Assembly (NCBI RefSeq): GCF_000025265.1
Contig: NC_013739.1
Coordinates: 992,001 to 1,056,000, forward strand
Reading direction: 5' to 3'
Source: Conexibacter woesei DSM 14684
GTDB lineage: Bacteria; Actinomycetota; Thermoleophilia; Solirubrobacterales; Solirubrobacteraceae
Length of the DNA: 64,000 nt
The position numbers were made by a program, and so were the translations under genes. This document shows positions 41,107 to 49,411 of the stretch, in pieces. Positions within the stretch are counted from its first letter, which is position 1; each line of letters begins with the position of its first letter. Below the pieces are notes generated by a model, which had not been told where the DNA came from, searched no databases, and saw only the letters and a program-made list of their open reading frames with translations.

Positions 41107-42294
41107 ATGACCGCTTCGACGACCGCCCCGCCGCCGCTCCGCCCCAACGACTACCTCGGCATCGACGCGCTGCTGAGCGACGAGGAGCGCGACATCCGCG
41201 ACGCCGTGCGCGCGTTCGTCGCCGGTGAGGTCGTCCCGCACGTCGGCGAGTGGTTCGAGCAGGCGACGATCCCGCGCGAGCTGGCCAACAGACTCGGCGA
41301 CCTGAACGTGCTCGGCATGCACCTGACCGGCTACGGCTGCGCGGGCGCGAGCGCGACGGCATACGGCCTCGCCTGCCTGGAGCTGGAGGCCGGCGACAGC
41401 GGCGTGCGCTCGCTCGTCTCCGTCCAGGGCTCGCTCGCGATGTTCGCGATCTGGCGCTGGGGCTCGGAGGAGCAGAAGCAGCAGTGGCTGCCGCGGATGG
41501 CCAGAGGCGAGGCGATCGGCTGCTTCGGGCTGACCGAGCCCGACTCCGGCTCGGACCCCGGCTCGATGCGCACGCGCGCCAGACGCGATGGCGACGAGTG
41601 GGTCCTCAACGGCCAGAAGATGTGGATCACGAACGGGACGATCGCCGACGTCGCGGTCGTCTGGGCGCAGACCGACGACGGCGTCCGCGGCTTCCTCGTG
41701 CCGCGGGGCACGCCCGGCTTCAGCGCGCCGGAGATCCACAAGAAGCTGTCGCTGCGCGCGTCGGTCACGAGCGAGCTGGTGCTCGACGACGTGCGCCTGC
41801 CCGACAGCGCGCGGCTGCCGGAGGCGACCTCGCTGCGCGGGCCGCTCTCCTGCCTCAACGAGGCGCGCTACGGGATCGTCTGGGGCGCCGCCGGCGCCGC
41901 GCGCGCCTGCTTCGAGGCGGCGCTCGACTACTCCAAGACGCGGATCCAGTTCGACAAGCCGATCGCGTCGTTCCAGCTCGTGCAGCAGAGACTCGCCGAG
42001 ATGGCCGTGAAGGTGAACCAGTCGACGCTGCTGGCACTCCACCTCGGCCGCCTCAAGGACGCGGGCACGCTGCGTCCCGAGCACGTGTCGATGGGCAAGC
42101 TGGCGAACGTCAACGCCGCGCTCGACGTCGCCCGCACCGCCCGCCAGGTGCTCGGCGCGAACGGGATCACGCTCGAGTACCCGGTGATCCGCCACATGAA
42201 CAACCTCGAGTCGGTCGTCACCTACGAGGGCACCGCCGACGTCCACGCGCTCGTGATCGGCCACGCGCTGACGGGGATCCAGGCCTTCCGATGA
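41107..42294 (+). CDS. gcdH: glutaryl-CoA dehydrogenase
   Basis: 395 residues; oxidatively decarboxylates glutaryl-CoA to crotonyl-CoA using FAD. It matches the family closely: SLVSVQGSLAMFAIWRWGSE, IGCFGLTEPDSGSDPGSM, WVLNGQKMWITNGTIADVAV, LSLRASVTSELVLDDV, LNEARYGIVWGAAGAARAC, and the catalytic Glu in VVTYEGTADVHALVIG near the C-terminus. A ccggagga Shine-Dalgarno precedes the ATG. With the divergent CoA transferase and the GntR gene downstream it forms a glutarate-utilisation module, also the end of lysine and aminovalerate breakdown. Confidence 0.93.
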   Translation: MTASTTAPPPLRPNDYLGIDALLSDEERDIRDAVRAFVAGEVVPHVGEWFEQATIPRELANRLGDLNVLGMHLTGYGCAGASATAYGLACLELEAGDSGVRSLVSVQGSLAMFAIWRWGSEEQKQQWLPRMARGEAIGCFGLTEPDSGSDPGSMRTRARRDGDEWVLNGQKMWITNGTIADVAVVWAQTDDGVRGFLVPRGTPGFSAPEIHKKLSLRASVTSELVLDDVRLPDSARLPEATSLRGPLSCLNEARYGIVWGAAGAARACFEAALDYSKTRIQFDKPIASFQLVQQRLAEMAVKVNQSTLLALHLGRLKDAGTLRPEHVSMGKLANVNAALDVARTARQVLGANGITLEYPVIRHMNNLESVVTYEGTADVHALVIGHALTGIQAFR

Positions 42295-42376
42295 TGCGCG
42301 ACCGCTCGGCCTGCGGCCTCGGGTCGCGTCGGGAGAGCTCGCCCAGGGGGCTCGTTCTCCCGGCCGGGGCGCTCCT

Positions 42377-43060
42377 GTGAGCACGCGGCCAGCCGCGCGG
42401 CCGCACCGCACCTCGCAGGAGCACGCGGTCGAGTGGCTGCGCGGCGCGATCGTCGCGCGCGAGCTGAGACCCGGCCAGCGCGTCGGGCAGGAGGAGGTCG
42501 CCGAGCGGATCGGCGTCAGCGTCGTGCCGGTGCGCGAGGCGCTGCGCGTGCTGGAGCAGGAGGGGCAGTTGACCTACCTGCCGCGGCGCGGCTACTTCGT
42601 CACCGAGCTGAGCGTCGCCGACCTCGACGAGATCTACGCGCTGCGCGCCGTGCTGGAGGCGCGCGCGGTGCGCCACGCGCTGCCGGCGCTCGACGCCGAG
42701 GCGCTGGACCGGATGGCGCGCGCCGCGCGCGACTGCGTCGACGCGGCGCTGGCCGGCGACGTCGCGGCGGAGCTGGAGGCGAACCGCCGCTTCCACTTCG
42801 CGATCCTCGAGTCGCCCGATCAGCCGCACGTGCTGCGGCTGATCCGCGTGCTGTGGGACTCGACCGAGTCCTACCGCGCGCTCTACTACAACTCAGAGCA
42901 GGAGCGCAACAACGCGGTCGCCGCGCATGACCGCATCATGGCGGCGGTGCGGGAGGGTGACGCGGAGCTGCTCGTCTCCGAGCTGGACGCCCACCGCGAG
43001 CGCGCGCTGACGGTGCTGCGGGGGATCCTCGTCGACCCCGTCGACCCGGCCGGCGGCTAG
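42377..43060 (+). CDS. GntR-family transcriptional regulator (FCD domain)
   Basis: 227 residues. The N-terminal winged helix is seen as AVEWLRGAIVARELRPGQRV, EEVAERIGVSVVPVREALRV and GQLTYLPRRGYFVTEL. The C-terminal FCD ligand-binding domain follows with LRAVLEARAVRHALPALD, NRRFHFAILES and an AHDRIMAAVREGD segment that supplies metal-binding His. The GTG start at 42377 lacks an obvious strong Shine-Dalgarno. It follows gcdH by 82 bp and likely represses the glutarate genes in the absence of inducer, acting at the AT-rich divergent region. It is convergent with, and overlaps by 4 bp, the LacI-family gene. Confidence 0.88.
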   Translation: MSTRPAARPHRTSQEHAVEWLRGAIVARELRPGQRVGQEEVAERIGVSVVPVREALRVLEQEGQLTYLPRRGYFVTELSVADLDEIYALRAVLEARAVRHALPALDAEALDRMARAARDCVDAALAGDVAAELEANRRFHFAILESPDQPHVLRLIRVLWDSTESYRALYYNSEQERNNAVAAHDRIMAAVREGDAELLVSELDAHRERALTVLRGILVDPVDPAGG

Positions 43061-44085
43061 CCCTGGCCGCGCCGCGTCGAGCTGCGCGCGATCACGCGGT
43101 GCGGCACGATCACGTGGCGCTGCGCGGGCTCCTGCTCGTCAAGCAGGTCGACCAGCAGACGGGCCGCGCTGCGGCCGATCTCCTCCGGGTGGAGGTTGAG
43201 CGTCGTCAGCGACGGGTTGACCTGCTCGGGCGCCTGGCTCTCGGTCGCGGTCGTCGCCAGCAGCAGGTCGTCGGGCACCTTCACGCCGCGGGCGTCGGCG
43301 GCCATCAGCGTGCCGAACGCGAGCCGGTCGTAGGTCGCGAAGATCGCGTCGGGCGGCTCGGGCCGCGACAGCAGGTCGAGCGCGGCGTCGTAGCCGGCGC
43401 GCTCGGTCAGGTCCGGCGCGGTCGTCTTCACCAGCGGCTCGATCCGCCGCTCGTCGCACCACGCGCGGTACGCGCGCTCGACGTCGGAGGTGTAGGAGAT
43501 CTCTATCGGGCTCGTCATCAGCGCGATCCGTCTGCCACCGCGCCGCTCGAGGTGGTCGAGCATCGACGACGCGCCCGCTATGTGGTTGTTGTCGACCCAG
43601 TAGCCGCGCTCGCCCGTGCCCGGGTCGCGGCCGGTCGTCACGACGGTGATGCCGGCGCGCCGCAGCCGTTCGACGAGCGGGTCCTCCCTCACCGGGTCGA
43701 CGATGATCGCCCCATCGACGGCGATCCCGCCGCTGGGGTCGAGCGCGCCGTCGGCCGGCGCGAGCACGAGCGCGTAGCCGTCTGCGATCGCCTCGGTCGA
43801 GGCGGCCATCATCAGCTGTGCGAAGTAGGCGAAGTCCGACGCGGCGAACGGCGGCCCGCCCGCTTGGGAGACGGCGAGACCGAGCAGGCCCGTTCTGCCG
43901 ACGACGAGGTTTCGCGCCGTCACGTTCGGCCGGTAGCCGAGCTGGTCGGCGACGTTGCGCACGCGCAGGCGGGTCGCTTCGGGCAAGCGGCCCTTTCCGT
44001 TCAGCGCATGTGAGACGGTCGTGACCGACACCCCCGCCGCGGACGCGACTTCCTTGATGCCGATGCGCTGACTTCTGATCCCCAT
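43057..44085 (-). CDS. LacI-family transcriptional repressor
   Basis: 342 residues. The LacI helix-turn-helix is GIKEVASAAGVSVTTVSHAL, followed by hinge and GYRPNVTARNLVVGRTGLLG. The periplasmic-binding-like ligand domain includes VDGAIIVDPVREDPLVERL, GRRIALMTSPIEISYTSDVE and PDAIFATYDRLAFGTL. The start ATG 44083-44085 fits the family (other frames extend 37 residues upstream without support). Its own promoter region and that of the divergent five-gene operon share two TGCAAAA-RCGTYTT sites, so it should autoregulate and repress the operon until the operon's substrate binds. Confidence 0.9.
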   Translation of the reverse strand: MGIRSQRIGIKEVASAAGVSVTTVSHALNGKGRLPEATRLRVRNVADQLGYRPNVTARNLVVGRTGLLGLAVSQAGGPPFAASDFAYFAQLMMAASTEAIADGYALVLAPADGALDPSGGIAVDGAIIVDPVREDPLVERLRRAGITVVTTGRDPGTGERGYWVDNNHIAGASSMLDHLERRGGRRIALMTSPIEISYTSDVERAYRAWCDERRIEPLVKTTAPDLTERAGYDAALDLLSRPEPPDAIFATYDRLAFGTLMAADARGVKVPDDLLLATTATESQAPEQVNPSLTTLNLHPEEIGRSAARLLVDLLDEQEPAQRHVIVPHRVIARSSTRRGQG

Positions 44086-44095
44086 GGAGACACAG

Positions 44096-44171
44096 ACTAT
44101 CCCGCGGAGCGTTGACATTGCAAAAGCGTTTTGTCTAACCTGCTCTGTCAGAGATGCAAAAACGTCTTTCC
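44096..44171. promoter_or_regulatory. divergent LacI-type promoter/operator region
   Basis: Two similar sites, TTGCAAAAGCGTTTTGTC (44118-44135) and ATGCAAAAACGTCTTTCC (44154-44171), match at 14 of 18 positions and start 36 bp apart. Site 1 lies between TTGACA (44112-44117) and TAACCT (44136-44141), the operon promoter, and covers a TTGCAA -35 for the LacI gene (with GATAGT at 44096-44101 on the minus strand). Site 2 is just downstream of the operon's expected start. Confidence 0.75.
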
Positions 44172-44189
44172 AATGAGGAGGGAAAGGCT

Positions 44190-45200
44190 GTGTCAAGCAC
44201 GACCCCTGAGCCGATCGACCCGACGATGTGGACGAGCCTGCTGCACGCCGGCCTGGTCGGATCGTTCCTGCGGCTGCCGCACGTCGCCGCCGACACCGAC
44301 GCGCTGAAGGCGCACGGTGCGAAGGCCGCGATCTACGGCCTGCCGTGGGACGCCACCAACATCAGCCGCACGGGCGCCAACTACGGCCCGAGGGGCATCC
44401 GCGAGGTGTCCGCGCAGTTCCTGACGTACAACGCCACGCTCGACTTCGACCTGCTCGATCTCAAGCCGGTCGACACCGGCGACTGCGACGTCGTGCTCGC
44501 CAACGCGGTCGAGACGTTCGCCCGCGCGCAGGCCGACATCGGCGCGATCCTCGACGCGGGCGCGCTGCCGGTGACCTTCGGCGGCGACCACTCGATCACG
44601 ATCCCCGCCGTCCGCGCAGTGCGCGAGCGCGTCGCGGACCCCGGCCTCGTGCTCGTCGACATGCACCTCGACACCGCGCCGGACGTCGGCGGCGAGGAGC
44701 TGAACCACTGCTGTCCCGTCACGCGCGCCGTCGACGCCGGCTTCGACCCCGCGAAGATCGCGCTCGTCGGCATCTCCGGCTGGATGAACCCGCGCACCGA
44801 GCTGGCGTACTGCAAGGAGCAGGGCATCACGATCATCTGGCTCGAGGAGATCTGGGAGAAGGGCGCCAAGTGGGCGGCCGACAAGGCGCGCGAGATCGCG
44901 GGCGCCGGCGACGGCATCTACCTCTCCTTCGACGTCGACTCGCTCGACGCCGCCTACGCGCTCGGCACCTGCTGCCCCTCGCCCGGCGGGCTCACCAGCC
45001 GTGAGGCGATCGAGATCGTCCGCGGCGTCTCGCGCGACGGCCTCGTCGGCGTCGACGTCGTCGAGGCGGCCCCGAGCCTGGAGGCCGGCGCGACCTCGCC
45101 GACCTGCTCGATCGCCGGCCGCGTCGCGCTCGAGGCGATGGCGTTCCACGGCGGCGCACAGGCCGGGCTCGACCGCCTCCTCGCAGGAGAGCGGAGCTAG
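44190..45200 (+). CDS. ureohydrolase (agmatinase/guanidinobutyrase-like) with atypical substrate loops
   Basis: 336 residues. GTG 44190 is the start: gaggaggga lies 5 bp upstream, whereas an ATG at 44154 lies inside operator site 2. Arginase-fold metal ligands are kept: FGGDHSITIP, LVDMHLDTAPD and SFDVDSLDAAY. However, the usual SHGTPF loop is NHCCPV, and the usual GTGTPxPGG is GTCCPSPGG, giving two Cys-Cys pairs near the active site. It should hydrolyse a guanidino compound to urea plus an amine; agmatine, 4-guanidinobutyrate and free guanidine are all possible. The nitrilase-family amidase next to it favours 4-guanidinobutyrate. It leads a five-gene operon. Confidence 0.85.
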   Translation: MSSTTPEPIDPTMWTSLLHAGLVGSFLRLPHVAADTDALKAHGAKAAIYGLPWDATNISRTGANYGPRGIREVSAQFLTYNATLDFDLLDLKPVDTGDCDVVLANAVETFARAQADIGAILDAGALPVTFGGDHSITIPAVRAVRERVADPGLVLVDMHLDTAPDVGGEELNHCCPVTRAVDAGFDPAKIALVGISGWMNPRTELAYCKEQGITIIWLEEIWEKGAKWAADKAREIAGAGDGIYLSFDVDSLDAAYALGTCCPSPGGLTSREAIEIVRGVSRDGLVGVDVVEAAPSLEAGATSPTCSIAGRVALEAMAFHGGAQAGLDRLLAGERS

Positions 45201-45204
45201 CCCG

Positions 45205-46005
45205 ATGCGCGCTCTGCTCGCACAGCTCGAGCCTGCGGCAGGCGACGTGGACGCGAACGCGGCGACGGTCGCCGCGGCGCTCGCGGAACACCCCGACGCC
45301 GAGCTGGCGGTCTTCCCGGAGCTGTTCCTGACCGGATACGACCCCAGCCGTGCCGCACAGCTCGCGCTCACCCCGGCCGACGCGCCGCTGCCGACCGTCT
45401 GCGCGGTCGCGAAGCGGCACGGCACGGCGCTCCTGCTCGGCTTCGCCGAACGCACCAAGCATGGGGTCGCCAACGCGGTCGCGTGCATCGACTCCGACGG
45501 CCGCTGGGCCGGCACCTATCGCAAGACGCACATGTTCGGTGCGACGGAGCGGGCCGCCTTCGTGCCCGGCGACGCGCTCTGCGTCGTCGAGCTGGCAGGC
45601 GTCAGCGTCGCGCCGCTGATCTGCTTCGACATGGAGTTCCCCGAGCCCGCGCGCGCCGTCTCTCGCGCTGGCGCCGCTCTGATCGTCACGATTGCGGCGA
45701 ACATGGAGCCATACGGTCCCGACCACGCGCTCGCCGCCAGGGCGCGCGCGCTCGACAACCGCCGTCCTCACCTCTACGTGAACCGCGTGGGGGAGGAGGC
45801 CGGTCTGCAGTTCGTCGGCGGCAGCGCCGCCGTCGCGTCAGACGGTTCCCTCGTCGCCGAGCTCGGCTCGACGCGCGGGCTGACGGTGGTCGACCTCCCG
45901 CTCGGCGGGCCGGCGACCGATGACGTGGATTACCTGGAGCACCTCCGCGACGACCTCGTCGTCACGGCCATACCTTCCACCAGCGTCCAAGGCGGTCCCC
46001 GATGA
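45205..46005 (+). CDS. nitrilase-superfamily carbon-nitrogen hydrolase
   Basis: 266 residues. The Glu-Lys-Cys triad is visible: LAVFPELFLTGYDPS, GTYRKTHMFG and VAPLICFDMEFPEPAR. This is an amidase-type member; no nitrile-specific feature is seen. In the arginine-oxygenase route a 4-guanidinobutyramidase of this superfamily makes 4-guanidinobutyrate for a ureohydrolase, which would fit the gene directly upstream (4-bp gap). N-carbamoylputrescine amidase is the alternative, but that enzyme partners agmatine deiminase, not a ureohydrolase. The stop overlaps the start of the permease gene (ATGA). Confidence 0.85.
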   Translation: MRALLAQLEPAAGDVDANAATVAAALAEHPDAELAVFPELFLTGYDPSRAAQLALTPADAPLPTVCAVAKRHGTALLLGFAERTKHGVANAVACIDSDGRWAGTYRKTHMFGATERAAFVPGDALCVVELAGVSVAPLICFDMEFPEPARAVSRAGAALIVTIAANMEPYGPDHALAARARALDNRRPHLYVNRVGEEAGLQFVGGSAAVASDGSLVAELGSTRGLTVVDLPLGGPATDDVDYLEHLRDDLVVTAIPSTSVQGGPR

Positions 46006-47609
46006 GCAGTGAAGCACCAGGGCTCTTCACCCGCAGAGCGACCGGACTCGTCCGCGAGGGCCGCACGCGCGATGCGCTCTTCTACAACCTGCTGTGGTCG
46101 AGCGTCGGGCTGACGTTCGCCTTCTTCTGGCTGTTCGCCGCGTTCTACCCGGGCGCGAACGCGATGCTGTCGTTCCTGATAGCGGCCGCGCTGGGTCTTC
46201 CGGGCGCCTTTCTGTACGCGATGCTGACGCAGCTGATGCCGCGCACCGGCGGCGACTACGTCTTCAACAGCCGCTCGCTGCACCCGTCGATCGGCTTCGC
46301 CGGCAACTTCTCGTACTCGTTCTGGCTGGCGGTCGTGATCGGCGTCTACACGACGTACATCGCCGCCTACGGCTTCGGCGCGTTCGGCCGCATGATGGCG
46401 GGCTTCGGCGCGGGCGACAGCTGGCTCAGCTTCGGCGACTGGTTCTCGACCAGACACGGGCTGTTCATCACCGGCACGGTCGTGCTGATCCTTTCGGCGG
46501 CGATATTCGCCTTCGGCGGCGTGCGCCTGTTCTTCAAGATCCAGGCGGTCGCGTTCGGCCTCTACCTGCTCGGCGCGATCATCGTGCCCGTGCTCGTCGG
46601 CCTCTTCACCAGCCACGACACGTTCGTCTCGAACTTCAACGAGTACGCCGCCAACCTCGGCGTCAACGACGCGGCGGCGAAGCTGGCGGTGTCGGCGAGA
46701 GAGCTGGGCTTCGCACCAGCTGACTTCAGCTTCGAGATGACGCTCAGAGCGGTCTCGATCTTCTGGTTCATCTTCGGCTTCATCTTCTCCAGCAACTACT
46801 TCGCCGGCGAGATCCGCCTCGCGAAGCGGACGCACATGTACTCGATGCCGGGCGCCGTCGCGCTCGCCGTCATCGTGCTGCTCTGCATGGTCCCGACGTT
46901 CAGCCACGTCGTCGGCTACGACTTCGCCTCGCAGCTCGGCTACGCGGACCCGCTCGCCTACGGCTTCGCCGCCGGCGCGCCCGCCTACCCCGAGCTGATC
47001 GGCATCGCCTCCGGCACCCCGGTGATCGGCGCGATCGCGATCATCGGCTTCACGATCGGCCTGCTGACGTGGCTGCCGCAGACGCTGATGCTCGTCAGCC
47101 GCAACATGTTCGCGTGGTCGTTCGACAACGTGATGCCGGCGAAGCTGTCGCAGGTCGACCCGCGCTCGCGCTCGCCGCTGATAGCGATCGGCGTGATGCT
47201 CGTGCTGTCGATCGCCTCGACCGCGATCTACTCGTTCACCGACTGGTTCAGATCGGTGACCGCCCTGCTCGGGCTGACGCTGCCGCTGCTCGTGACCGCG
47301 ATCGCGGGCACGCTGCTGCCGTTCCGCCACCCGGAGCTCGTCGCCGCCTCGCCGTACAGCCGCAAGGTCGCCGGGATACCGATCCTGACGCTCGTCGGCG
47401 TGCTGGCGATCCTCGGCTTCGGCGGCGCGATGGCGATCCTGCTGTGGGACCCGGTCTCCGGCACCTCGCTGAGAGACAACTCCGGCAAGGTCCTGCTCGT
47501 GATCGGCGTCTACCTCGGCGGCATGGCGATCTGGTGGATCTCGCGGGCGATCCGCAAGCGGCAGGGCATCGACGTCGACCTCGCGTACCGCGAGCTGCCG
47601 GCCGCCTGA
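46002..47609 (+). CDS. APC-family amino acid/polyamine-type permease
   Basis: 535 residues with about twelve helices. The APC fold is recognised from the unwound helix-1 region (LTFAFFWLFAAFYPGANAML), LPGAFLYAMLTQLMPRTGGDYV (helix 2) and the late ALLGLTLPLLVTAIAGTLLPF. Proline, glycine and acidic positions resemble amino-acid/amine transporters rather than sugar transporters. Overlap with the amidase gene and sharing of the LacI-type operator imply uptake of the substrate for the ureohydrolase and amidase, probably a guanidino compound or amide. Arg codons here are often AGA. Confidence 0.88.
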   Translation: MSSEAPGLFTRRATGLVREGRTRDALFYNLLWSSVGLTFAFFWLFAAFYPGANAMLSFLIAAALGLPGAFLYAMLTQLMPRTGGDYVFNSRSLHPSIGFAGNFSYSFWLAVVIGVYTTYIAAYGFGAFGRMMAGFGAGDSWLSFGDWFSTRHGLFITGTVVLILSAAIFAFGGVRLFFKIQAVAFGLYLLGAIIVPVLVGLFTSHDTFVSNFNEYAANLGVNDAAAKLAVSARELGFAPADFSFEMTLRAVSIFWFIFGFIFSSNYFAGEIRLAKRTHMYSMPGAVALAVIVLLCMVPTFSHVVGYDFASQLGYADPLAYGFAAGAPAYPELIGIASGTPVIGAIAIIGFTIGLLTWLPQTLMLVSRNMFAWSFDNVMPAKLSQVDPRSRSPLIAIGVMLVLSIASTAIYSFTDWFRSVTALLGLTLPLLVTAIAGTLLPFRHPELVAASPYSRKVAGIPILTLVGVLAILGFGGAMAILLWDPVSGTSLRDNSGKVLLVIGVYLGGMAIWWISRAIRKRQGIDVDLAYRELPAA

Positions 47610-47611
47610 CG

Positions 47612-48592
47612 ATGGGTCTGTTCAAGAAGAAGGACAAGCAGGGTGGCGGCACGTCCGCCACCCGCATCTACTACGCCTCCGACATCCACGGGTCGGAGGT
47701 GCTGTGGCGGAAGTTCCTCAACGCCGCGGCCGCCTACAAGGCCGAGGTGCTCGTGATGGGCGGCGACGTGACCGGCAAGGTCGTCGTCCCGCTCGTCGAG
47801 CAGGGCGACGGCTTCCAGGTCGACCTGTTCGGCCAGAAGTCGTTCGTCTCCGGCGAGCAGCTGGAGGAGATGGAGGTCAAGATCCGCAACAACGGCATGT
47901 ACCCGCACCGGATGACGGGCGAGGACGTGCAGCGGGTCGCGGCGCTGACAGAGGACGAGCGCGAGCACTGGTTCGCCGACGTGATGCGGCAGACGTTCGA
48001 CGGCTGGCTGGCGCTCGCCGACGAGCGCCTGACCGACGACATGCGCTGCTTCGTGATGCCGGGCAACGACGACCCCGAGGGCGTCGACCGCTCGATCGCG
48101 GAGGCGAAGAAGGTCGAGGAGTGCGACGGGCGGATCGTCACGTTCGGCGACTACTCGATGATCTCGCTCGGCTACGCCAACAGAACCCCGTTCGACTCAC
48201 CGCGCGAGCTGACCGAGGAGGAGATCTACCGCCGCGTCAGCGCGCTCGCCGACGAGGCCGGCGACATGTCGCGGATGATCTTCAACCTGCACGTGCCGCC
48301 GTACGACTCCCAGCTCGACACCGCGCCCGCGCTCGACGACGACCTCGCGGTCGTGATGTCGGGCTCGGCGCCGAAGATGATCGGCGTCGGCTCCACCGCG
48401 GTCAGAGAGCTGATCGAGAAGTACCAGCCGATGCTGTCGCTCCACGGGCACGTGCACGAGTCCCCGGGCGCGGTCAGCATCGGCCGGACGCTCTCGATCA
48501 ACCCCGGCAGCGACTACCACACGGGGCGCATCGCGGGCTGCTTGATCAACCTCAAGGGCGACACCGCGCGCCACCAGTTCGTCACGGGATGA
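47612..48592 (+). CDS. calcineurin-like metallophosphoesterase
   Basis: 326 residues. The five metal-binding blocks occur in order: YYASDIHGSE (residues ~20-29), VMGGDVTGK, VMPGNDDPEG, NLHVPPYDS and LHGHVHESPG near residue 278, with PGSDYHTGRI closing the fold. A basic N-terminus (KKKDKQGGG) may bind nucleic acid or membrane. It is a phosphodiesterase or phosphatase of unknown substrate. It is 2 bp after the permease and 4 bp before the nucleotidyltransferase-like gene, so it is in the operon, though a direct link to guanidino metabolism is not obvious. Confidence 0.88.
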   Translation: MGLFKKKDKQGGGTSATRIYYASDIHGSEVLWRKFLNAAAAYKAEVLVMGGDVTGKVVVPLVEQGDGFQVDLFGQKSFVSGEQLEEMEVKIRNNGMYPHRMTGEDVQRVAALTEDEREHWFADVMRQTFDGWLALADERLTDDMRCFVMPGNDDPEGVDRSIAEAKKVEECDGRIVTFGDYSMISLGYANRTPFDSPRELTEEEIYRRVSALADEAGDMSRMIFNLHVPPYDSQLDTAPALDDDLAVVMSGSAPKMIGVGSTAVRELIEKYQPMLSLHGHVHESPGAVSIGRTLSINPGSDYHTGRIAGCLINLKGDTARHQFVTG

Positions 48593-48596
48593 TGAG

Positions 48597-49361
48597 ATGG
48601 ACGCCATGACCGAATCCGGCTCGTTCCTCGACCGCCTGCCCGACGAGGGTCGTGGCGTGATCGCCGACGCCGACGCACGCGGGCTGAAGGTCCGCCTGCT
48701 CGGCGGGATCGCGATCAAGCTGCTGCTCGGAGACCGCTTCGACCCGGCCTTCGAGCGGCCGTACGGCGACATCGACGTGCTCTGCGGCCGCAAGGACGGC
48801 CGCGGGCTGGAGGAGCTGCTGGCGGCGCGCGGGTGGGAGCCGGCGAAGGAGTTCAACGCGCTCAACGGCGCGCGCCGGCTGCTGTTCCACGACCCGCGCA
48901 GCAGCGCGCAGGTCGACGTCTTCGTCGGCGAGTTCTCGATGTGCCACGCGCTGCCGCTCGCCGACAGCCTCGGCCGCCCCGGGCCGACGCTGCCGGCGAT
49001 CGACCTGGTGATGACGAAGCTGCAGATCGTCGAGCTGAACGCGAAGGACCGCAGCGACCTCTACGCGCTGCTGTCCGGCAGCGACGTCGGCGACGGCGAC
49101 CACGCGGCGATCGAGCCGCGGCGGATGGCGGAGCTGACGAGCCGCGACTGGGGCCTGCACCACACGTTCGAGCTGAACCTCGCGAAGCTGCGGGACGACG
49201 TCGCGGCGGGCGGCGGGCCGGCGGGCGCGGCGGTCGCGATCGACGCGCTGATCGAGGCGATGGAGGCGGAGCCGAAGTCGCGCGGGTGGAAGATGCGCGC
49301 GCGTGTCGGCGAGCGCAAGCGCTGGTATGAGCTGCCGGAGGAAGTCGATCGCGAGGGCTGA
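48597..49361 (+). CDS. nucleotidyltransferase-fold-like protein
   Basis: 254 residues. VRLLGGIAIKLLLGDRF followed by YGDIDVLCGRKDGRGLEELL and QVDVFVGEF reproduces the GG...DxD...D pattern of minimal nucleotidyltransferases (AbiEii/DUF4111/MNT-like group). No known accessory domain is attached. The last ~60 residues are helical and basic (SRGWKMRARVGERKRWYEL). It starts 4 bp after the metallophosphoesterase, suggesting an add/remove pair of nucleotidyl or phosphodiester groups; this is speculative. Function is otherwise unknown. Confidence 0.6.
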   Translation: MDAMTESGSFLDRLPDEGRGVIADADARGLKVRLLGGIAIKLLLGDRFDPAFERPYGDIDVLCGRKDGRGLEELLAARGWEPAKEFNALNGARRLLFHDPRSSAQVDVFVGEFSMCHALPLADSLGRPGPTLPAIDLVMTKLQIVELNAKDRSDLYALLSGSDVGDGDHAAIEPRRMAELTSRDWGLHHTFELNLAKLRDDVAAGGGPAGAAVAIDALIEAMEAEPKSRGWKMRARVGERKRWYELPEEVDREG

Positions 49362-49411
49362 CGGCGGTTGCCGCTTCACATCGGCGGTGCCGGGGCGCTA
49401 GGCTCGCGCTC

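Noticed and set aside
42295-42376. Terminator hairpin between gcdH and the GntR gene (GGGAGA/TCTCCC).
   Set aside because: Only six outer base pairs match; the inner part does not pair, so it was not listed.
44086-44189. Guanidine riboswitch ahead of the ureohydrolase.
   Set aside because: The short leader is explained by a promoter and two LacI-type sites; I could not find the paired stem-loops with ACGR-type loops of guanidine-II/III or a guanidine-I fold.
48597-49361. Toxin-antitoxin (MNT/HEPN or AbiE-like) module based on the nucleotidyltransferase motif.
   Set aside because: No partner HEPN or antitoxin gene is adjacent; the gene is embedded in a metabolic operon.
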